DNA of 64,000 nucleotides from contig OZ017795.1 of NCBI GenBank assembly GCA_963969395.1, positions 18,643,063 to 18,707,062 of the forward strand, written 5' to 3'. Each line of letters begins with the position of its first letter. The stretch's first letter is position 1. Source of the DNA: Pseudoscleropodium purum. Its lineage: Eukaryota; Streptophyta; Bryopsida; Hypnales; Brachytheciaceae. Under the pieces are notes generated by a model. The model had not been told where the DNA came from and did not search any database. It saw only the letters and a list, made by a program, of their open reading frames with translations. Shown here in pieces: positions 23,769 through 36,129 of this stretch. A program made the translations under genes and the position numbers.

Positions 23769-24460
23769 ATGGTTTCTTTCGTGCCATGTTCTATTTTAAG
23801 AAAATTCATCTCAAGTGGCAACTACAAAATCCATCGTGTGCCATTTTGGATCGAAAAGTTTACATATACTAGCATTAATTGGCACCTAAGTGGATTTATG
23901 GAAGATGACCAAGTTCATCCAAAAAGCTTTCTAGCAAGGAGGCTTGTTGATGAGACGCACATTGATTTGCGGGTCAATGGCAAGATACATCACATAGATT
24001 CAATTTCCAAATTACCACTAAGCTTCCGCACCTTAAAATAATGTTTGGAATTTATATATGAGGGAGAGAGCAGCATGATGGGTTATATCAAAAATCTTGC
24101 TTATACGATTGATGGAAATATTGATGAAGAAGGTAGATGGTGTTTAAAAATGAGGTAGTATGTTTGAAGCTAAATTTGGCATAGAGAAGAGTGTAGTCAC
24201 TTGAAGGCCCATGTTAAGGCTTTAGAGATCACATGCAATGAGTTGAGAGTACTTTAGCAAAATATCGACTCCACGAGAGATGGGAGAGCAAGTTGAAAAA
24301 TTACAAGTAGAATAAAAAAGAAGCACAAGTACTTATAAAAAAAACTACAAGACAAGATGAAGAGGATGGTAGAGACACTGCTAGGCTTGTGACAATGACC
24401 ACTTCAAGCTACAATCAAATACCAAATGTTGACATTCTTTGGCAGAAGATGACTATTGAT
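23769..24460 (+). pseudogene. Decayed unrecognised ORF
   Basis: The plus frame from 23769 is open for 90 codons (with segments such as FTYTSINWHLSGFMEDDQ and HPKSFLARRLVDETHID). It continues in the same frame with stops into a Lys/Glu-rich, coiled-coil-like stretch. The first part reads like a real protein but I do not recognise it. It may be a transposon accessory protein or a dead host gene. The adjoining decayed gene at 24640-26830 is on the other strand. Confidence 0.35.
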
Positions 24461-25433
24461 CCTTGTTTTGTAAAATCAACACACTTTCTAAACATATAGG
24501 TCCCTCTCGAGAAGTAAAAAAACATTCTTATGGATTATAATATAGTTGCACTCAAATTTAGAAAGGTTTCATTTTCACATAGGGATACTATGAAAGTCGA
24601 ACCCAAGTGAATGTTAATGTCCTAAAGCCAAATATATTATTGGTAAATAAAATCCCTTTCCTAAATTAGAACCTCGTCTCATTGGCTAAAATCCTCAAAG
24701 GTCTTCCTAGATCGTGTTATAGCACCCTTGATAACTCTTCAGCTTATCTACCACCATTGTCTACAGATTTGGCTAGTTGCTGTCTAGATGAGGCCTTTTT
24801 CAGACTCCAATTTCTTTTATAATGATTGTGAATTTATCTTATACCACTTTTTGTTCTTTTCCACCTACCCGGGCAACATATAAGAAGGCTCTTATATTCT
24901 TTCAACATGCTTTATAAGGATTTAGGGGGGTTGATTAATCTCCTCACACGCACTCCATAAAGAACCAAGTGGCATGCAAGCAACAGTTTCAACTACCTCC
25001 TCTATAGGTATTTCATAGATGGAGTCATTGAACGCATGAGCTCCATCTGCAAGTAACCTCTTCACTAACTATTTTTGAACTCCTACCCAATCTTCACCTG
25101 TGAAATGATCAAAGTATGTAGACTATGTCTCTCCAAATCCCTTCACCCTCCCAACTGTAGTCTCTATGGCATTTCGCACCAAAATCAATGCCACACATTT
25201 CTTCACCTTGTTGGAAAGGTCTATGCCCTTCTTTATGAGAGAACTCAAGGAAACAAGGTGAACTATGATTGTGCCCTTATAACTCCTCAATTGCCAATTG
25301 TATTATCGTCTGCTTTGCTATGTGTAACTCCTCAGCCTGATCAAACTGATCCTGAACCTCATGCAACTCCTCCCATGTCTCTCTCAATTCCTCCTGCATC
25401 TCTATATGTATGTCCTCTGCATGAGTGACTTCT

Positions 25434-25629
25434 TACTATAAGAAACCTATGTTTTAGGTGACAGATTTTAGGTGACATTCAATGAAACAACCCATGTTAT
25501 TATGTCAACAATAATGTCCACCATAACGTCAAAATGTTATAATAGAAATTGTTCTTGACATAAAAACCTAGGTTGTTGCATTAGATGTCACCTAGATTTT
25601 GTCATATATAACATAGGTTTCTTATAATG
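25434..25629. mobile_element. Foldback CACTA-type MITE, copy 1
   Basis: The element is 196 bp, beginning ACTATAAGAAACCTATGTT after a mutated first base and ending ATAGGTTTCTTATAATG. The two halves are imperfect inverted repeats over roughly 70 bp each, so the whole element folds into a hairpin. It has the same length and layout as the copy at 25860-26055. No clear target duplication remains. Confidence 0.78.
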
Positions 25630-25859
25630 GTGGCACTACCCTCGCAACCAAATCATCTTCATCCATGCCGACTAAATCAGGACTCTAATGCCGTAGCAAA
25701 TCCCTAGTACACTGTTCCAACCAACCATGATGAATCAGCCCATACAAAGGTATGTCCTGATGCCTCTTGAGATGCTTCTCCACGTAGACAACCTCAACGT
25801 GAGATGTCTCCATGCAACAATAAGGGTCTATATCAATAATCTCCAAGTTGTTGAAATCC

Positions 25860-26055
25860 CACTATAAGAAATCCATGTTTTAGGTGACAGATTTTAGGCA
25901 ACATCCAATTTAACAACTCATGCTTTTACGACAACAATAATGTCCGCCATAACATTGAGATATTATGACAGACATTATCGTTGACGTAAAAACATGAGTT
26001 GCTAAATTGGATGTCACTTAAAATCCATCACCTACAACATGGATTTCTTATAGTA
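25860..26055. mobile_element. Foldback CACTA-type MITE, copy 2, with TCC target duplication
   Basis: The element is 196 bp, beginning CACTATAAGAAATCCATGT and ending ACATGGATTTCTTATAGTA (last base mutated from G). It is flanked by TCC at 25857-25859 and 26056-26058, the 3-bp duplication expected for CACTA elements. The arms stay paired with few mismatches for about 70 bp. It sits inside the coding part of the minus-strand gene relic; excision with one TCC restores that frame. Confidence 0.88.
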
Positions 26056-26830
26056 TCCACACTCGCATTGCCAAAAATTCCCCCATTGTCCACCCCATTG
26101 CTACTACCTTGCCCACGCTTGGACCAATTCTTTTTCTTCTTTGAAGGTGGCATTTTGGTAGTCCACTGCAATAAGGAAATAACACACAATTACATTAGAA
26201 CCACATGTTCTCGACAATTTCCTAAAACTCAAAACCAAACCATTGCCCTCACATGTGAAGCTCAAAGATCAGTTACAATTGCATTACTTAACATTGACCT
26301 TAAAAAATACATACTAAAATCGACAATGTTGCATTTCTTTGAACTAGAAAACCCCTATCAACTACTCATCTACATGAATAAACAACCCAAAACTAGGATA
26401 AACCTCACACTTCAAATTAAACAAAAAAACACAAACATGCAATAACAACACCACACCAAACAATGAACATATAAACACAATACTACAACATTCAAATTCT
26501 AATATTCAAATTCCAACCACTGTAGTCATCACTACAACTTTGACCTAATACAGGGTGAACACTATAACAACAATTTCAACACAACCACAATAAGTGACAA
26601 AAACATACATTGGGCAAAAGCACCATACCAAAACAACAGTGGAGATGGCACCTACTTACCAGAAATAGAAGACACCGTAAAGAAGCGACAAAGTGAAGGT
26701 GGTGGAAGCAAAGCAAAGCGAGCGAGTGAGGACATCAAAGGCAAGCTCAAGCTTAGGATGATTGAAAAGGAGGATGCAAGGGAAGCATCGGCCCAAAAGT
26801 ACGAAGGGGAAGAGGTGTCAATATTTTGAT

Positions 26831-28197
26831 GAACATTGTAACAACAATTCTAACACATTAATTAGGTCCCAGATCCACACAAACTCTAAAACTTAAGACA
26901 CGTGCGTACTGAATTACATTTCAAGCCGAGCATCATGAAAAGGCCAAAGTTGTGAAACGCACCATTATATTTTAATGAAATTGACATTCATTGTATGGTG
27001 AAACTACTCTGAGCCAATGCACTTAATCCACTACCTAAGTATTCACAAAATGCTCCACATGAGTTTGGAAAGATGGATGTACCTTGAAAATAATCAAGAA
27101 CATAGCTTTGATATTCACTTGGAGGTTGTCCTTTTGTTTGAAAGAAGAAAAATCCATTCATGGAAGAGAAATCAATTCAACGCTAGAAAATTAAACAACA
27201 TAAGGCAAATTGAATCAAAGTTCCAAAATACCCAATTCGACAATCATTCCGGGTAGATCTACAAATAACTCCAAACAACCGCACATCACAAAAGCCCTGA
27301 AACCCCAACTCTAGGGATTTGCCAAGTACAGTATGACCACAATAAGCAACAAAAACACACATTCATGTTAGCTTCACTCTAAAACCCTAAACCCAAACCC
27401 AAATAGACAAAATAAAAGACTTTGATAGCATTCAACACTTGCACTCGAAAACTTCAAATTGAGATTTCATGCTCAATTATCAACCAAATCATATTGAGCA
27501 ATATCTATTTGAAAGCAACTACAAATGTGCTTCTACTGAGCTAAAATACGCCATCCAATTCAAAGCGTTGAGATCACATGAGCAATTAAAGGTGTATAAC
27601 ATATATACCAGTAGACTATACAAAGAGTCAACAACTAGCTCATTTTGTTGAGAAGTCTTTCTCATATCTAGTTGAAATCATGCAAGTGATAGCTTGTTGG
27701 AAAGCAGACAACGACACGCTTCTAATATTATCAATATTCTAAATTTTCAATTATAGCAAAGTTTACTAGCTAAAGTTTCAATACCGCCAACAAGGATGTA
27801 ATACCCATCATTCCGGTGTAATCTCCACTTCCATTCACTTCTCACATGGAAACACCCAAATTGAGGCAAATTCCTTATTACAACAATCCAATATATCAAA
27901 CATTCCTAAATCCCAGTCACAGGTTCCATAATATGATCTTCTCCAAATTTCATTCAACTGCCTTCAAGATCTCAAGATCTTGCCATTCCTAATCGTCCCT
28001 CGAAAACAAAGCTATCCCCTTGAAACACAAAAGAACGTTCCCTAATTTAAGGTTTAATGGGAAGCAAGTAGACACTTAGTAGCACAAACACAACCTCTAG
28101 GGTTATAGGAACCAAAATCCTCCCTCTATCTCTCACTCACTCCGTTGATTTCCGAGACTAAAAATGTGATCTTGAAATCCTTTGGAAACTTTGAACA
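26831..28197. other. Intergenic stretch between two copies of the same exon
   Basis: AT-rich DNA with short unrecognised ORFs on plus (27017-27256, 27469-27651). A short block at about 27330-27365 (CCACAATAAGCAACAAAAAC) resembles intron sequence at about 26582-26605. This suggests that part of the neighbouring gene was duplicated with the exon at 28198. Confidence 0.4.
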
Positions 28198-28383
28198 TGG
28201 AGATGGCACTCGCTTACCAAAAAATAGAAGACGCCATGATGAAGCAATGAAGCGATGAAGCGAAGGTGGTGGAAGCGAAGCAAGCGAGCAAGAATGTGAA
28301 GGGGGAGCTTGAGCTTGGAATGATTGAAAAGGAAGATGAGAGGGAAGCATTGGCACAAGAGTACAAGGGGGAAGAGGTGTCAC
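28198..28383 (-). pseudogene. Second copy of the first exon of the 26.8-kb gene relic
   Basis: 28198-28383 is homologous to 26641-26823 in the same orientation. Shared blocks are GGAGATGGCAC, ATTGAAAAGGA, GGAAGC and GGGGAAGAGGTGTCA. The splice donor is kept in slightly altered form (GTAAGCGAG on minus, near 28218). No second exon follows within the next kilobase on the minus strand. The plus-strand ORF across it (28266-28505) is probably fortuitous. Confidence 0.55.
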
Positions 28384-28505
28384 TACTTGGGGTGAATGAC
28401 GACCAGATGTATCCGGTCACTTCGTTAGGAATGAACAGAGAAAGGCCTAGGGTATTTGTCGACATTGTATGTCCACATCACTTTCATCGTGACAAGCTAG
28501 CTTGA

Positions 28506-31500
28506 TACTATTCACTAAAAACCCAAGTTGTATATATTTACCAGGTGCAAGGTTGTTTTTTTAAGTTTATTTTGAGTGGTGCATTTTTGCCAACCTTACC
28601 TATAATACCCTATACTAGAATCAAATTTGTTAAAGATTCATTCAAAATATAAAGAGTTATGTCACCTAACAAACATTTCAAAAATTACTATAACATGGCA
28701 TAATTATATAGTGAAAAAACATTAATAAAAAATTCTAAATCCTAAAAAAAATCACAAAGAGAAAGACATGAATATCAATAAAGTCATAGATATTTATAAA
28801 GCCCTAAGTATGAATGAAACCATGAAACTACTAAAAATCATAGAATATTTCAACTATGCTAAAGGTCAAGAAATATTCTCAATCTTATAAAATGAACTTC
28901 TAGAACTTTTCAATCAAGTTAACTAAGGGAAATGAATTAGAAAAAGAAATGACACTATATAGGATCTAATGAATCTTGACTCCAACGTATGGTCTTGTAT
29001 ATATAGATTTAAAGAGTTTTTGTTGATTCAATTGCAATTTGTACCATTTAGTTTTTTTTACATAATATACAATACAATTGTCATTTTTCATCTCACATAA
29101 TTAACATTCAATTCTTACACAATTCTAATTAAGCATACCAAATTTTAGTTTCAAAAAAGCAAAATTCTATGTTTGGCAAATATTTTCATTTAATTTTGAT
29201 GGTTTTATTTGATAATTCATTGAAAAGTCATTGGTGATGATTTTTTTAATTTGATTTCGGAAATATGTAGGAAACATCCATATGCATATCTTTTCCTTTT
29301 CAAGTTTTTCTAGAAAATTTTCAAAATTCTTTCTATAGATATTTCAAAATTGAGGGGACAATGTCCTAATTTTGAAAAATAGATGTATCTCTTTATTGTA
29401 ATTACTAATGTTTTTCAATAAATTATTATGTAAAAAAATGAAAATGAAATGAAAAATTTCACCTCTAAATGGAATTTTTCTTTTTTGAAACTAAAATATA
29501 GTATATGTATCCTATTAAGTTTCATGAAGAGAGGGTGACTTTGAAAGGCTAAGGAATGGTTTTCATTCTAAGGTTTGTAGATTTGTAGTAGTAGTAGACA
29601 ATGGAGAATTGCAAATTATGAAAATTTTATTGACCTACATATATGGTAGAACCACCTCATATTAACTAGGAACCCATCTCCAACCCATAGGGTGCACTAT
29701 ATCCAATCAAGGTTGGAATAAATGTTCAACCAAAGCCTTGTATGTTTTGTTTTTTAAAAGTTAAGACTTCAAGTTAGTACATATGTTCCAAAGTAGTAAG
29801 TGGGAAGAAGTTCTTGAATGATCAGGGTTGGAAGACTCTATATATTGGCTATAGCTCTAGACCAATTGTTGACTTCCAAAATTCAAAGTAATTTGATTTG
29901 AAGAAATAAAATCACAAAAATTTGTCAATACCCATAATATCTATCTTCTTATATGCCAAAGAATTTACATTGCCTTCTACTACTCAAGAACATGCATAGA
30001 TCGCTTAAATGGTCAACAATGAGTGGTTCTACCATATATAGTTAAGGTACAAACACCTAATAGTACCTTTCAATCTACTACACATATTTTTTATTATTAG
30101 ACTAGTCAAAAAACTATATTATATTTGGCAAATGAAAGGAGATTTTGATACACCAAAGAATACATCATTTACATCATATTGCATGTAAAAATTATGAGGG
30201 ATTAAAAAAATTTGGTAGATTTGAATGATTTTGATACTTTACAAAATTATTAAGAGACGTGCATATTTTTAAAAGAAAGATAAATTTAGTGTAAATAAAT
30301 GTAGGTGGAAAAAATCAATAAGAATTGGAATGTTCATGAATTTTGAAAATGAATTTCTATAAAAACAAAACATTGCCTATGGATAGTAGCCATCAACATT
30401 CAAAACTAAATACATAATCAAACACTATTTGACCTACGGCTCACAACTATTGTAACTAATAAAAACAACTTCCTTGATACACTTACTAAATAAATGTAAA
30501 ATTCAAGCTAAAGAATACTACTTACATAAGATTGTGCAAAGTGTTCAATCCAATAATATCAAGTATTTAAAATTTCAATAATGAATGAATGCAAACATGT
30601 CTTATAAATGCATACAAATGTTTATAGATTCTCAAGTTAGTTCCTAACATTCTAATATAATAGCTTTTCAAAACCATTGTATATGAATATTCTATAGTTT
30701 AAAGAGCAAAAATATGTTTGAGTTCAAAACTGAATTTTTTAATTAAAGAAAAAATCTTTCAAAAATGACTTCATAAAGTGATCTAAGTAAAGAAAACAAA
30801 ATTACATCATGTGACCAATTTTGTTTCTATTATGTACACAACCAATTTTATTTCTACTTTGCAATTAAAAAATGTAACACAATTTTTTTAATACTATTTC
30901 TAAAAATGTCTAGGTGTGTAGAAGTCATTGTTATTTAATGTATGAATCATATCAAAATTTAATCAAAAAAATTATTTGAAACAAAATCTTTTGATTGATA
31001 GTGGTTATTATGATAGCATTCATTATAATCTTGATACTTGCTTTAAATCAATGTAAATTAATTCTAGAAATCTTAATTTGTCTTTAGGTTGTAAAAACAA
31101 CCTTTAATAAATTGTTTTTCTATAATTTTATAGCTAAGACTTTTAGTAAACATTTTCACAAGCTGAAACTCCAATCAAATATTGCATACATCAAATAAAA
31201 TATCAACAATAAAAAGATAATAGAACATTGGGCAAAATTAAATGACATAATTATATACTTTATAAATTATAAAGATTTTGTTTATCTTTCAAATTATAGA
31301 GAAATTTGGATATTTTTCTATACTAACCCTTTTTAGACTAATTCAATGGACATATTGTTTGATTTAATTTTCAAGTTCAATTTCTAATTTTATATTGCAT
31401 ATGAGTTTGAATTTTTTTAATTCTTTGAATATAAAAAATTTATATTGCATGTGGCAATGCATATGATTTCAATTAGTTCATAACAATATGAGAGTATTAT

Positions 31501-31619
31501 TGTTTTTGATAACTAAAATTGATTATAAAATTATGAGCTGGTAGATAAAATGAAAAGAATTAATTTAGTTTTAAAAATATTCTCAAAATGCAAAGAAAAA
31601 TGGAAAACAATCCCATACA
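28506..31619. other. AT-rich intergenic stretch, no gene seen
   Basis: About 3 kb of strongly AT-rich DNA with no long ORF, RNA gene, inverted termini or tandem unit that I could recognise. Confidence 0.55.
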
Positions 31620-31850
31620 TTAGAAGAAATTTGAGGGCACCAGAAGCCCATTTGGAGCTTGTTCCCTCGCAGTTGTTCTCTGTAGTGAGGGGAACAGCCC
31701 GTTGTCAGAATTCTTCTTTTCAAAAAAAAAAAATAATAATAATCTCCAAATTTGAAAAAAAATTGAAAAAAATAATAAATAAATAAATAAAAATTGGGAC
31801 AATGACATGGCAAGGTCTCGGCTACATCAGCAGTCTAGTTCCGACACTAC
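31620..31850 (-). repeat. Dispersed repeat R3 with GC-rich hairpin, copy 1
   Basis: The reverse complement of this segment matches 52130-52350. Shared blocks are CAGCAGTCT or CTGCTGATG, TGCCACATCATTG or TGCCATGTCATTG, a T-rich tract, a GC hairpin and GGCTTCTGG. The hairpin (31655-31703) pairs GTTCCCTCGC with a GAGGGGAAC arm. It stands out as GC-rich in AT-rich surroundings. Confidence 0.7.
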
Positions 31851-32229
31851 ACTAGTCCTATTTCCAACTTGATTACTCATAGGCTTGTGGAGCCCTCAAA
31901 CTTCTTCTAATTTTTCTCTAAATGATATGATGTTCAAAAATTCAACAGATTCTTTATAATTTATAATTGATTTTTCACTAGGCAATTGAAATGATGCCAA
32001 CATTACAATTGGGGGTTACGAAAGATGATTATATTGATGACTCAAATTCTAGGATGAATGAAAGTCAGTTATTGCATTGTTATAATTGAGGTTATAAATA
32101 ATGTAGTTCATATAGTTTTGCATATGTCATGGTCATTTTTTCTAAAGATGATTATTGTTCCCTAAATGATCAACTATCCATTGAGTGGATGAAAAATGCT
32201 TTGAACTTCATCTACTTTATATTCAATGA
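31851..32229. other. AT-rich spacer between repeats
   Basis: No gene or structured feature is visible. The end runs directly into the R1 repeat copy at 32230. Confidence 0.5.
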
Positions 32230-32790
32230 ATGAGCTTGAAGGAAAAGCATGCAAAGTATTAATGAAATGGAAAAAAAATACTCTACAAGAATCAACAATA
32301 TATGTTGATATAGTAATGGAGGTATGATTATTTAGTATATATATTTTTAAGTAATCTTACTATGTTTAGTTTGAATTTTTTGGAGTCAACATTTTTGTAA
32401 ACATCATAAAATTTGAATATTGTATAGTTTAAATCCTATATGATAAATATAGGATTATATGCATACAAACAAAATTAACAACTATTTTGTTTGTCAATTT
32501 TTTGAAAAAAATAGGACTACTATATTCATTATCTTAATTCCTAAAGTTCATTGACTATTTTTCACAAATAGTGTCCAAAACTATCACTTTCTAGTGCATT
32601 GAGCATTACAAAATATTCAAACATTTTTTTAAATTTCAACCATATAAATTTGTATTAGGCTTCCATAGGAATTTATTGGTGAAAACAAAATGAAGACCAT
32701 TTGGCACCATAGCCATTGTGAGATTATAGTATTTGAAGTTTGAAGAAAAGAAAGTTTGGTTCCTAGTACAATGCAACTTTGTACACTCAA
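32230..32790 (+). repeat. Dispersed repeat family R1, copy 2
   Basis: Direct-orientation copy of 1-525, sharing long identical runs such as AATACTCTACAAGAATCAAC and GTAATCTTACTATGTTTA. It carries small insertions, for example after 32640, relative to copy 1. Confidence 0.8.
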
Positions 32791-32854
32791 ACTTCGTAAA
32801 CTCACAACATGTAAAAATAATTTCTTTTTTGAATTTATATCCTAAGATGTTATA

Positions 32855-33876
32855 TTTTTGCCTACATGTGAAGCTTTGATTTGTTCTATTTGGACTAGTA
32901 ATGAGATAGTTATGGACAATCTCAAATTTTTGAGCAACCTAAGCATCTTCATGCAAAAATAACTTATAAAACTCATTTTTTACATGGTTGTCATAACGGG
33001 CGAGTTAGGGTCATCGGACGGGACGGACAGACGGGCAAACCGGACCGGACAGACGGTCCGGACGGCTTTAATTTTGTAACTTGTGCAATTTTGTGGAATG
33101 ACACGTCACCTCGGAATGCAAAATCCAGGGCGCGAACGTCTTTAGGGTTTAGGTCAAGGCGCCCTAACGATCTTGTCCGCGCCCAGCATGTTCCTTAATC
33201 CACATGGCATCCACGTGGCCTATTTTTCCGTTATCAAAAAGTCAACTATGTGTTGACTGTATTGGATGGGCGGGACCTCTAACGGACGGGCGAACCGGAC
33301 GTCCGTCCACTATGACAACCATGATTTTTTAATGCATTTTTTGCAATTTTCAAAACAAATTGTGACATGGGGTTAGATTTTCTTGTTAGAATAATTCTAC
33401 CATTGGAATTATCATGATTCAATAACATTTTCAAGCTATTAATAGCTTAATTTTTGCTACAATCTTAAATCTTTTTCTATTTAATAAATTTTTAATGAGT
33501 GAAAATTAAGTGTTTTTTTCATGAATTTTTTTCCTAGATTCTCAATTCAATTTTTGAACATAAATAATTAGAAAATCAAAATCAATATTTCAAATTTTCT
33601 TAATTAAAAATATTCAAAGCCAAAATTTTTAATCAAGTAAGGTCTAAGAAAACTTGTTTTCTTCACTTTAAATTCAAATATCTTGCAATATACTTGGTCA
33701 AAGTTTGTAAAATTTCTTCCATGCATTTATTCTAATACTAGTCTAGTATAGGATCCTACAATTAGATATGAAAAAAAAAATAGTTTTAAAAGTTTTTTTC
33801 TCTTTGGAATAGATATGACAATATTGAGTGCTTTTCATAGGAAATTGACTTGGATCTTTTAGGTGTTAAGATAAAT
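32855..33876 (+). repeat. Dispersed repeat family R2, copy 2, with inserted MITE
   Basis: It follows copies 1 and 3 from TTTTTGCCTACATG and AAGCTTTGATTTG to TGAGTGCTTTTCATAGG and CTTTTAGGTG. It is interrupted by a 341-bp hAT-like element at 32983-33323 that the other two copies lack, so they serve as empty-site references. Confidence 0.75.
32983..33323. mobile_element. hAT-like MITE with perfect 8-bp target duplication
   Basis: The element is 341 bp with perfect 13-bp terminal inverted repeats CATGGTTGTCATA and TATGACAACCATG. It is flanked by identical 8-bp duplications ATTTTTTA (32975-32982 and 33324-33331). The 8-bp TSD indicates the hAT superfamily. It is GC-rich, unlike its host DNA, with repeated subterminal GGACGGGACGG and ACCGGAC motifs near both ends, and encodes nothing. 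The R2 copy at about 8885 shows the empty site (ATTTTTTAATGCA). Confidence 0.9.
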
Positions 33877-35911
33877 TTTGTTAATCATATTGAAAAATAA
33901 TTACCTCAAAATTATATAAAAAATTTTGACTATATATTTGGAGACAAATTTTTTTATTTTTTAATAAATTGATTGTTAAATTACTAAAAAATCTAAGGAT
34001 AATAATGCTTTGTTAGATAAGTGAACACACTTTCAGACATACAAAAGAGTTTTCATGGACACCCATAGATACATGTATATTCATGAATGCAATGAAATTT
34101 ACTTTTGAAAAATGATCTCAATCTTTGGAGGATGTCCTTGCATGTGCATTTGCAAAAGGGTCCCCTAGTGCTAGTTGTCATTAACATCTTTGATATCTTG
34201 CTCAATTAGACTTTATACTTTCCAAGCCATTTTCAAAAGCAAGATAGCTCCATTTCTAACATTTGAGGGGAAGTAGGCAAGATCTAAGATCACCCTAAAA
34301 CACTTGGAAGGCCAAAAAGTAGCCTTTGGATGAAATTTAGCATTGCTGAAAGATGGAATTAAAAGCATTTTTCATCCAAATATTTCATGGAATTTCATTG
34401 AGCACTTTTGCAAGGTCTTTAAAATTCTTTCTTTAAAGATTCATTGGTGGATTTTTAATGAGGAAAAAGCTTAATCGACAAATCACCTTGTGGTATATTT
34501 TACAAACTTCAAGATCCTACCTCTTGATGTGAATTTGAGCCACAAAAATGACCTTTCTAAATTTGAGTTCAATCAATGGAATGATGTTATTGAAGTATAG
34601 TTTCTACTTTGACTTCAAAACTTGCATTCTTCCTAAAATTGAATACTACGAATAATTTGTTGCAATTTGGACTTTGAGCCTACAACCATGGTCTAATATT
34701 AGCTAATTAGAAAAAGTCACAATAAGCAATCAATTTAATTCATGACATTCTATAATATAGTGTATACCTTTGGAAAAAATTTCAAATCTTTTTTCAAAAT
34801 AAAATTTGGTATTTGATAAGAATTTCTATTATTGACTAGAATGGAGGTAGCTTCTTTGAAAGCACATTGGCAATAGCAGCCACGCCTCCAGTTAATTCTA
34901 TTAGTACACTCCAATTGGAAGGCCTCCATGTTGGAGCTTATTTGAATTCCCAAATTCAAATGTAATTGGATTGCTCACTCATCCATGCTTCAATACGAAT
35001 ATCAAAAAATTAGCCTTGCTTTAATAAACTTTACAAAAATTCATTTCTATATTACTTACATAGGAGATTGAATGTTATTTGACAACAAATATAGAAACTT
35101 CCAAATGTATTTTGTAAAAATAGAATTATTATGATATTTATATTCAAATATTCAAATTTGATAAAAGTAAAATTCTTTTAAATTTTGAATTGAAATATCA
35201 TGTCTGATTAAATTTAAAACATCCATGTTTTGAATCTCACCAAGTTTAAGAAAAAAAAAGACTAAAGCTAAATTGACAACTAGAGTCAAAGTATGCTTGT
35301 TCGCGTATTAATTTGAGAACTCCATTTAGAGATAGGCATTAAAATTGTAGTGCTATATATGAGAATAAAATACTATCAATAATAATAATAATAATAATAA
35401 TAATATGAATGTAATATAATTTTGTAAGAGAATTGAATTTATGAGTCTTTAAAATATTCATATCTATAAATGGAATTTTAAAGATAAAATAAGATTGCCA
35501 TTTAAATTCAAATAAGAATTAATTTTGAAGCTTTTCAAATTTTCATGTTTGAAGTTTTTTAAATCATATTTTATGTATTGGTTTTGGAAAATTCACATTG
35601 TTGTTACCATCAACTTATATAAATGACAAAATAGATTTTAAGTAAAAATTATAAGAATGAAGATGAACAAAATCATTTATTTATTCTAATAATCAATAGA
35701 TTTTCAAATCTAAGTACATTATTGTATGTTGTTAAAAATCAAATACTACATCCAATTCTTATATAAAATTCAATTTCTTATGAAAACTTTATTATACATT
35801 CTTTTGACACTATGCAAGAATTCACATTCATTATTGAAGCACATTTGAATGTAATTTGTAATTTTAGACATTAAGATTTATTTAACTTCACTATCCTTCT
35901 AATAAATTAGG
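33877..35911. other. AT-rich intergenic stretch, no gene seen
   Basis: It contains an AAT trinucleotide run at about 35380-35405 and AT-rich DNA. The minus-strand ORF at 34750-34959 has no recognisable motif. Confidence 0.5.
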
Positions 35912-36118
35912 TCGTTTGTTTTGTTTTGTACTTTGAGACCTTCTAGATTGTGCATCTCTTGTTGGCATGTTGGCAAGGATGGTTGCATGGGCTTGGATTT
36001 GTAGCATTCTAGTATATGGCATGAAAGTTATTGAGTTTCAAAGTTTTTAAGAATTAAATTTTTTTAAATTATTTTTACTTTTATTTTGACCGTGGCAACG
36101 GCACGGGGCACACTAGAC
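35912..36118 (-). repeat. SINE-sized dispersed repeat R4, copy 1
   Basis: Read on the minus strand the repeat begins at a CTAGTGTGCCCCGTGCCGT-like block followed by TGCCACGGTCAAAATAAAAG. It ends about 200 bp later in an ACAAAACAAAACAAAC tail. Further copies lie at 36130-36378, 40353-40605 and in the last 0.5 kb. No RNA polymerase III A/B boxes are clear, so a SINE identity is only suggested by size and tail. Confidence 0.65.
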
Positions 36119-36129
36119 ATCCTTTTATT

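Larger units (their letters stand above)
24640..26830 (-). pseudogene. Unrecognised spliced gene split by two CACTA MITEs
   Basis: On the minus strand a candidate first exon (about 26830-26660) ends in a consensus donor CTG/GTAAGTAG. A 494-bp intron ends in TTATTTCCTTATTGCAG, and exon 2 starts at 26165 with ATG at 26153 (MPPSKKKKNWSKRGQGSS). A MITE interrupts at 26055-25860. Removing it with one TSD copy joins NASVD to FNNLEIIDIDPYCC in frame, and the frame goes on through HVEVVYVEKHLKRHQDIPL with one TAG. A second MITE (25629-25434) precedes VTHAEDIHIEMQEELRETWEE, an acidic helical segment ending at a stop near 25275. Further decayed coding-like text (such as ADGAHAFNDSIYEIPIEEVV) continues to about 24640. 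No family is recognised. It is a dead gene or transposon ORF. Confidence 0.55.

Noticed and set aside
25999..26445. 148-codon plus-strand ORF
   Set aside because: It crosses the MITE border and is antisense to the spliced gene relic, whose frame continuity and splice sites are better supported.
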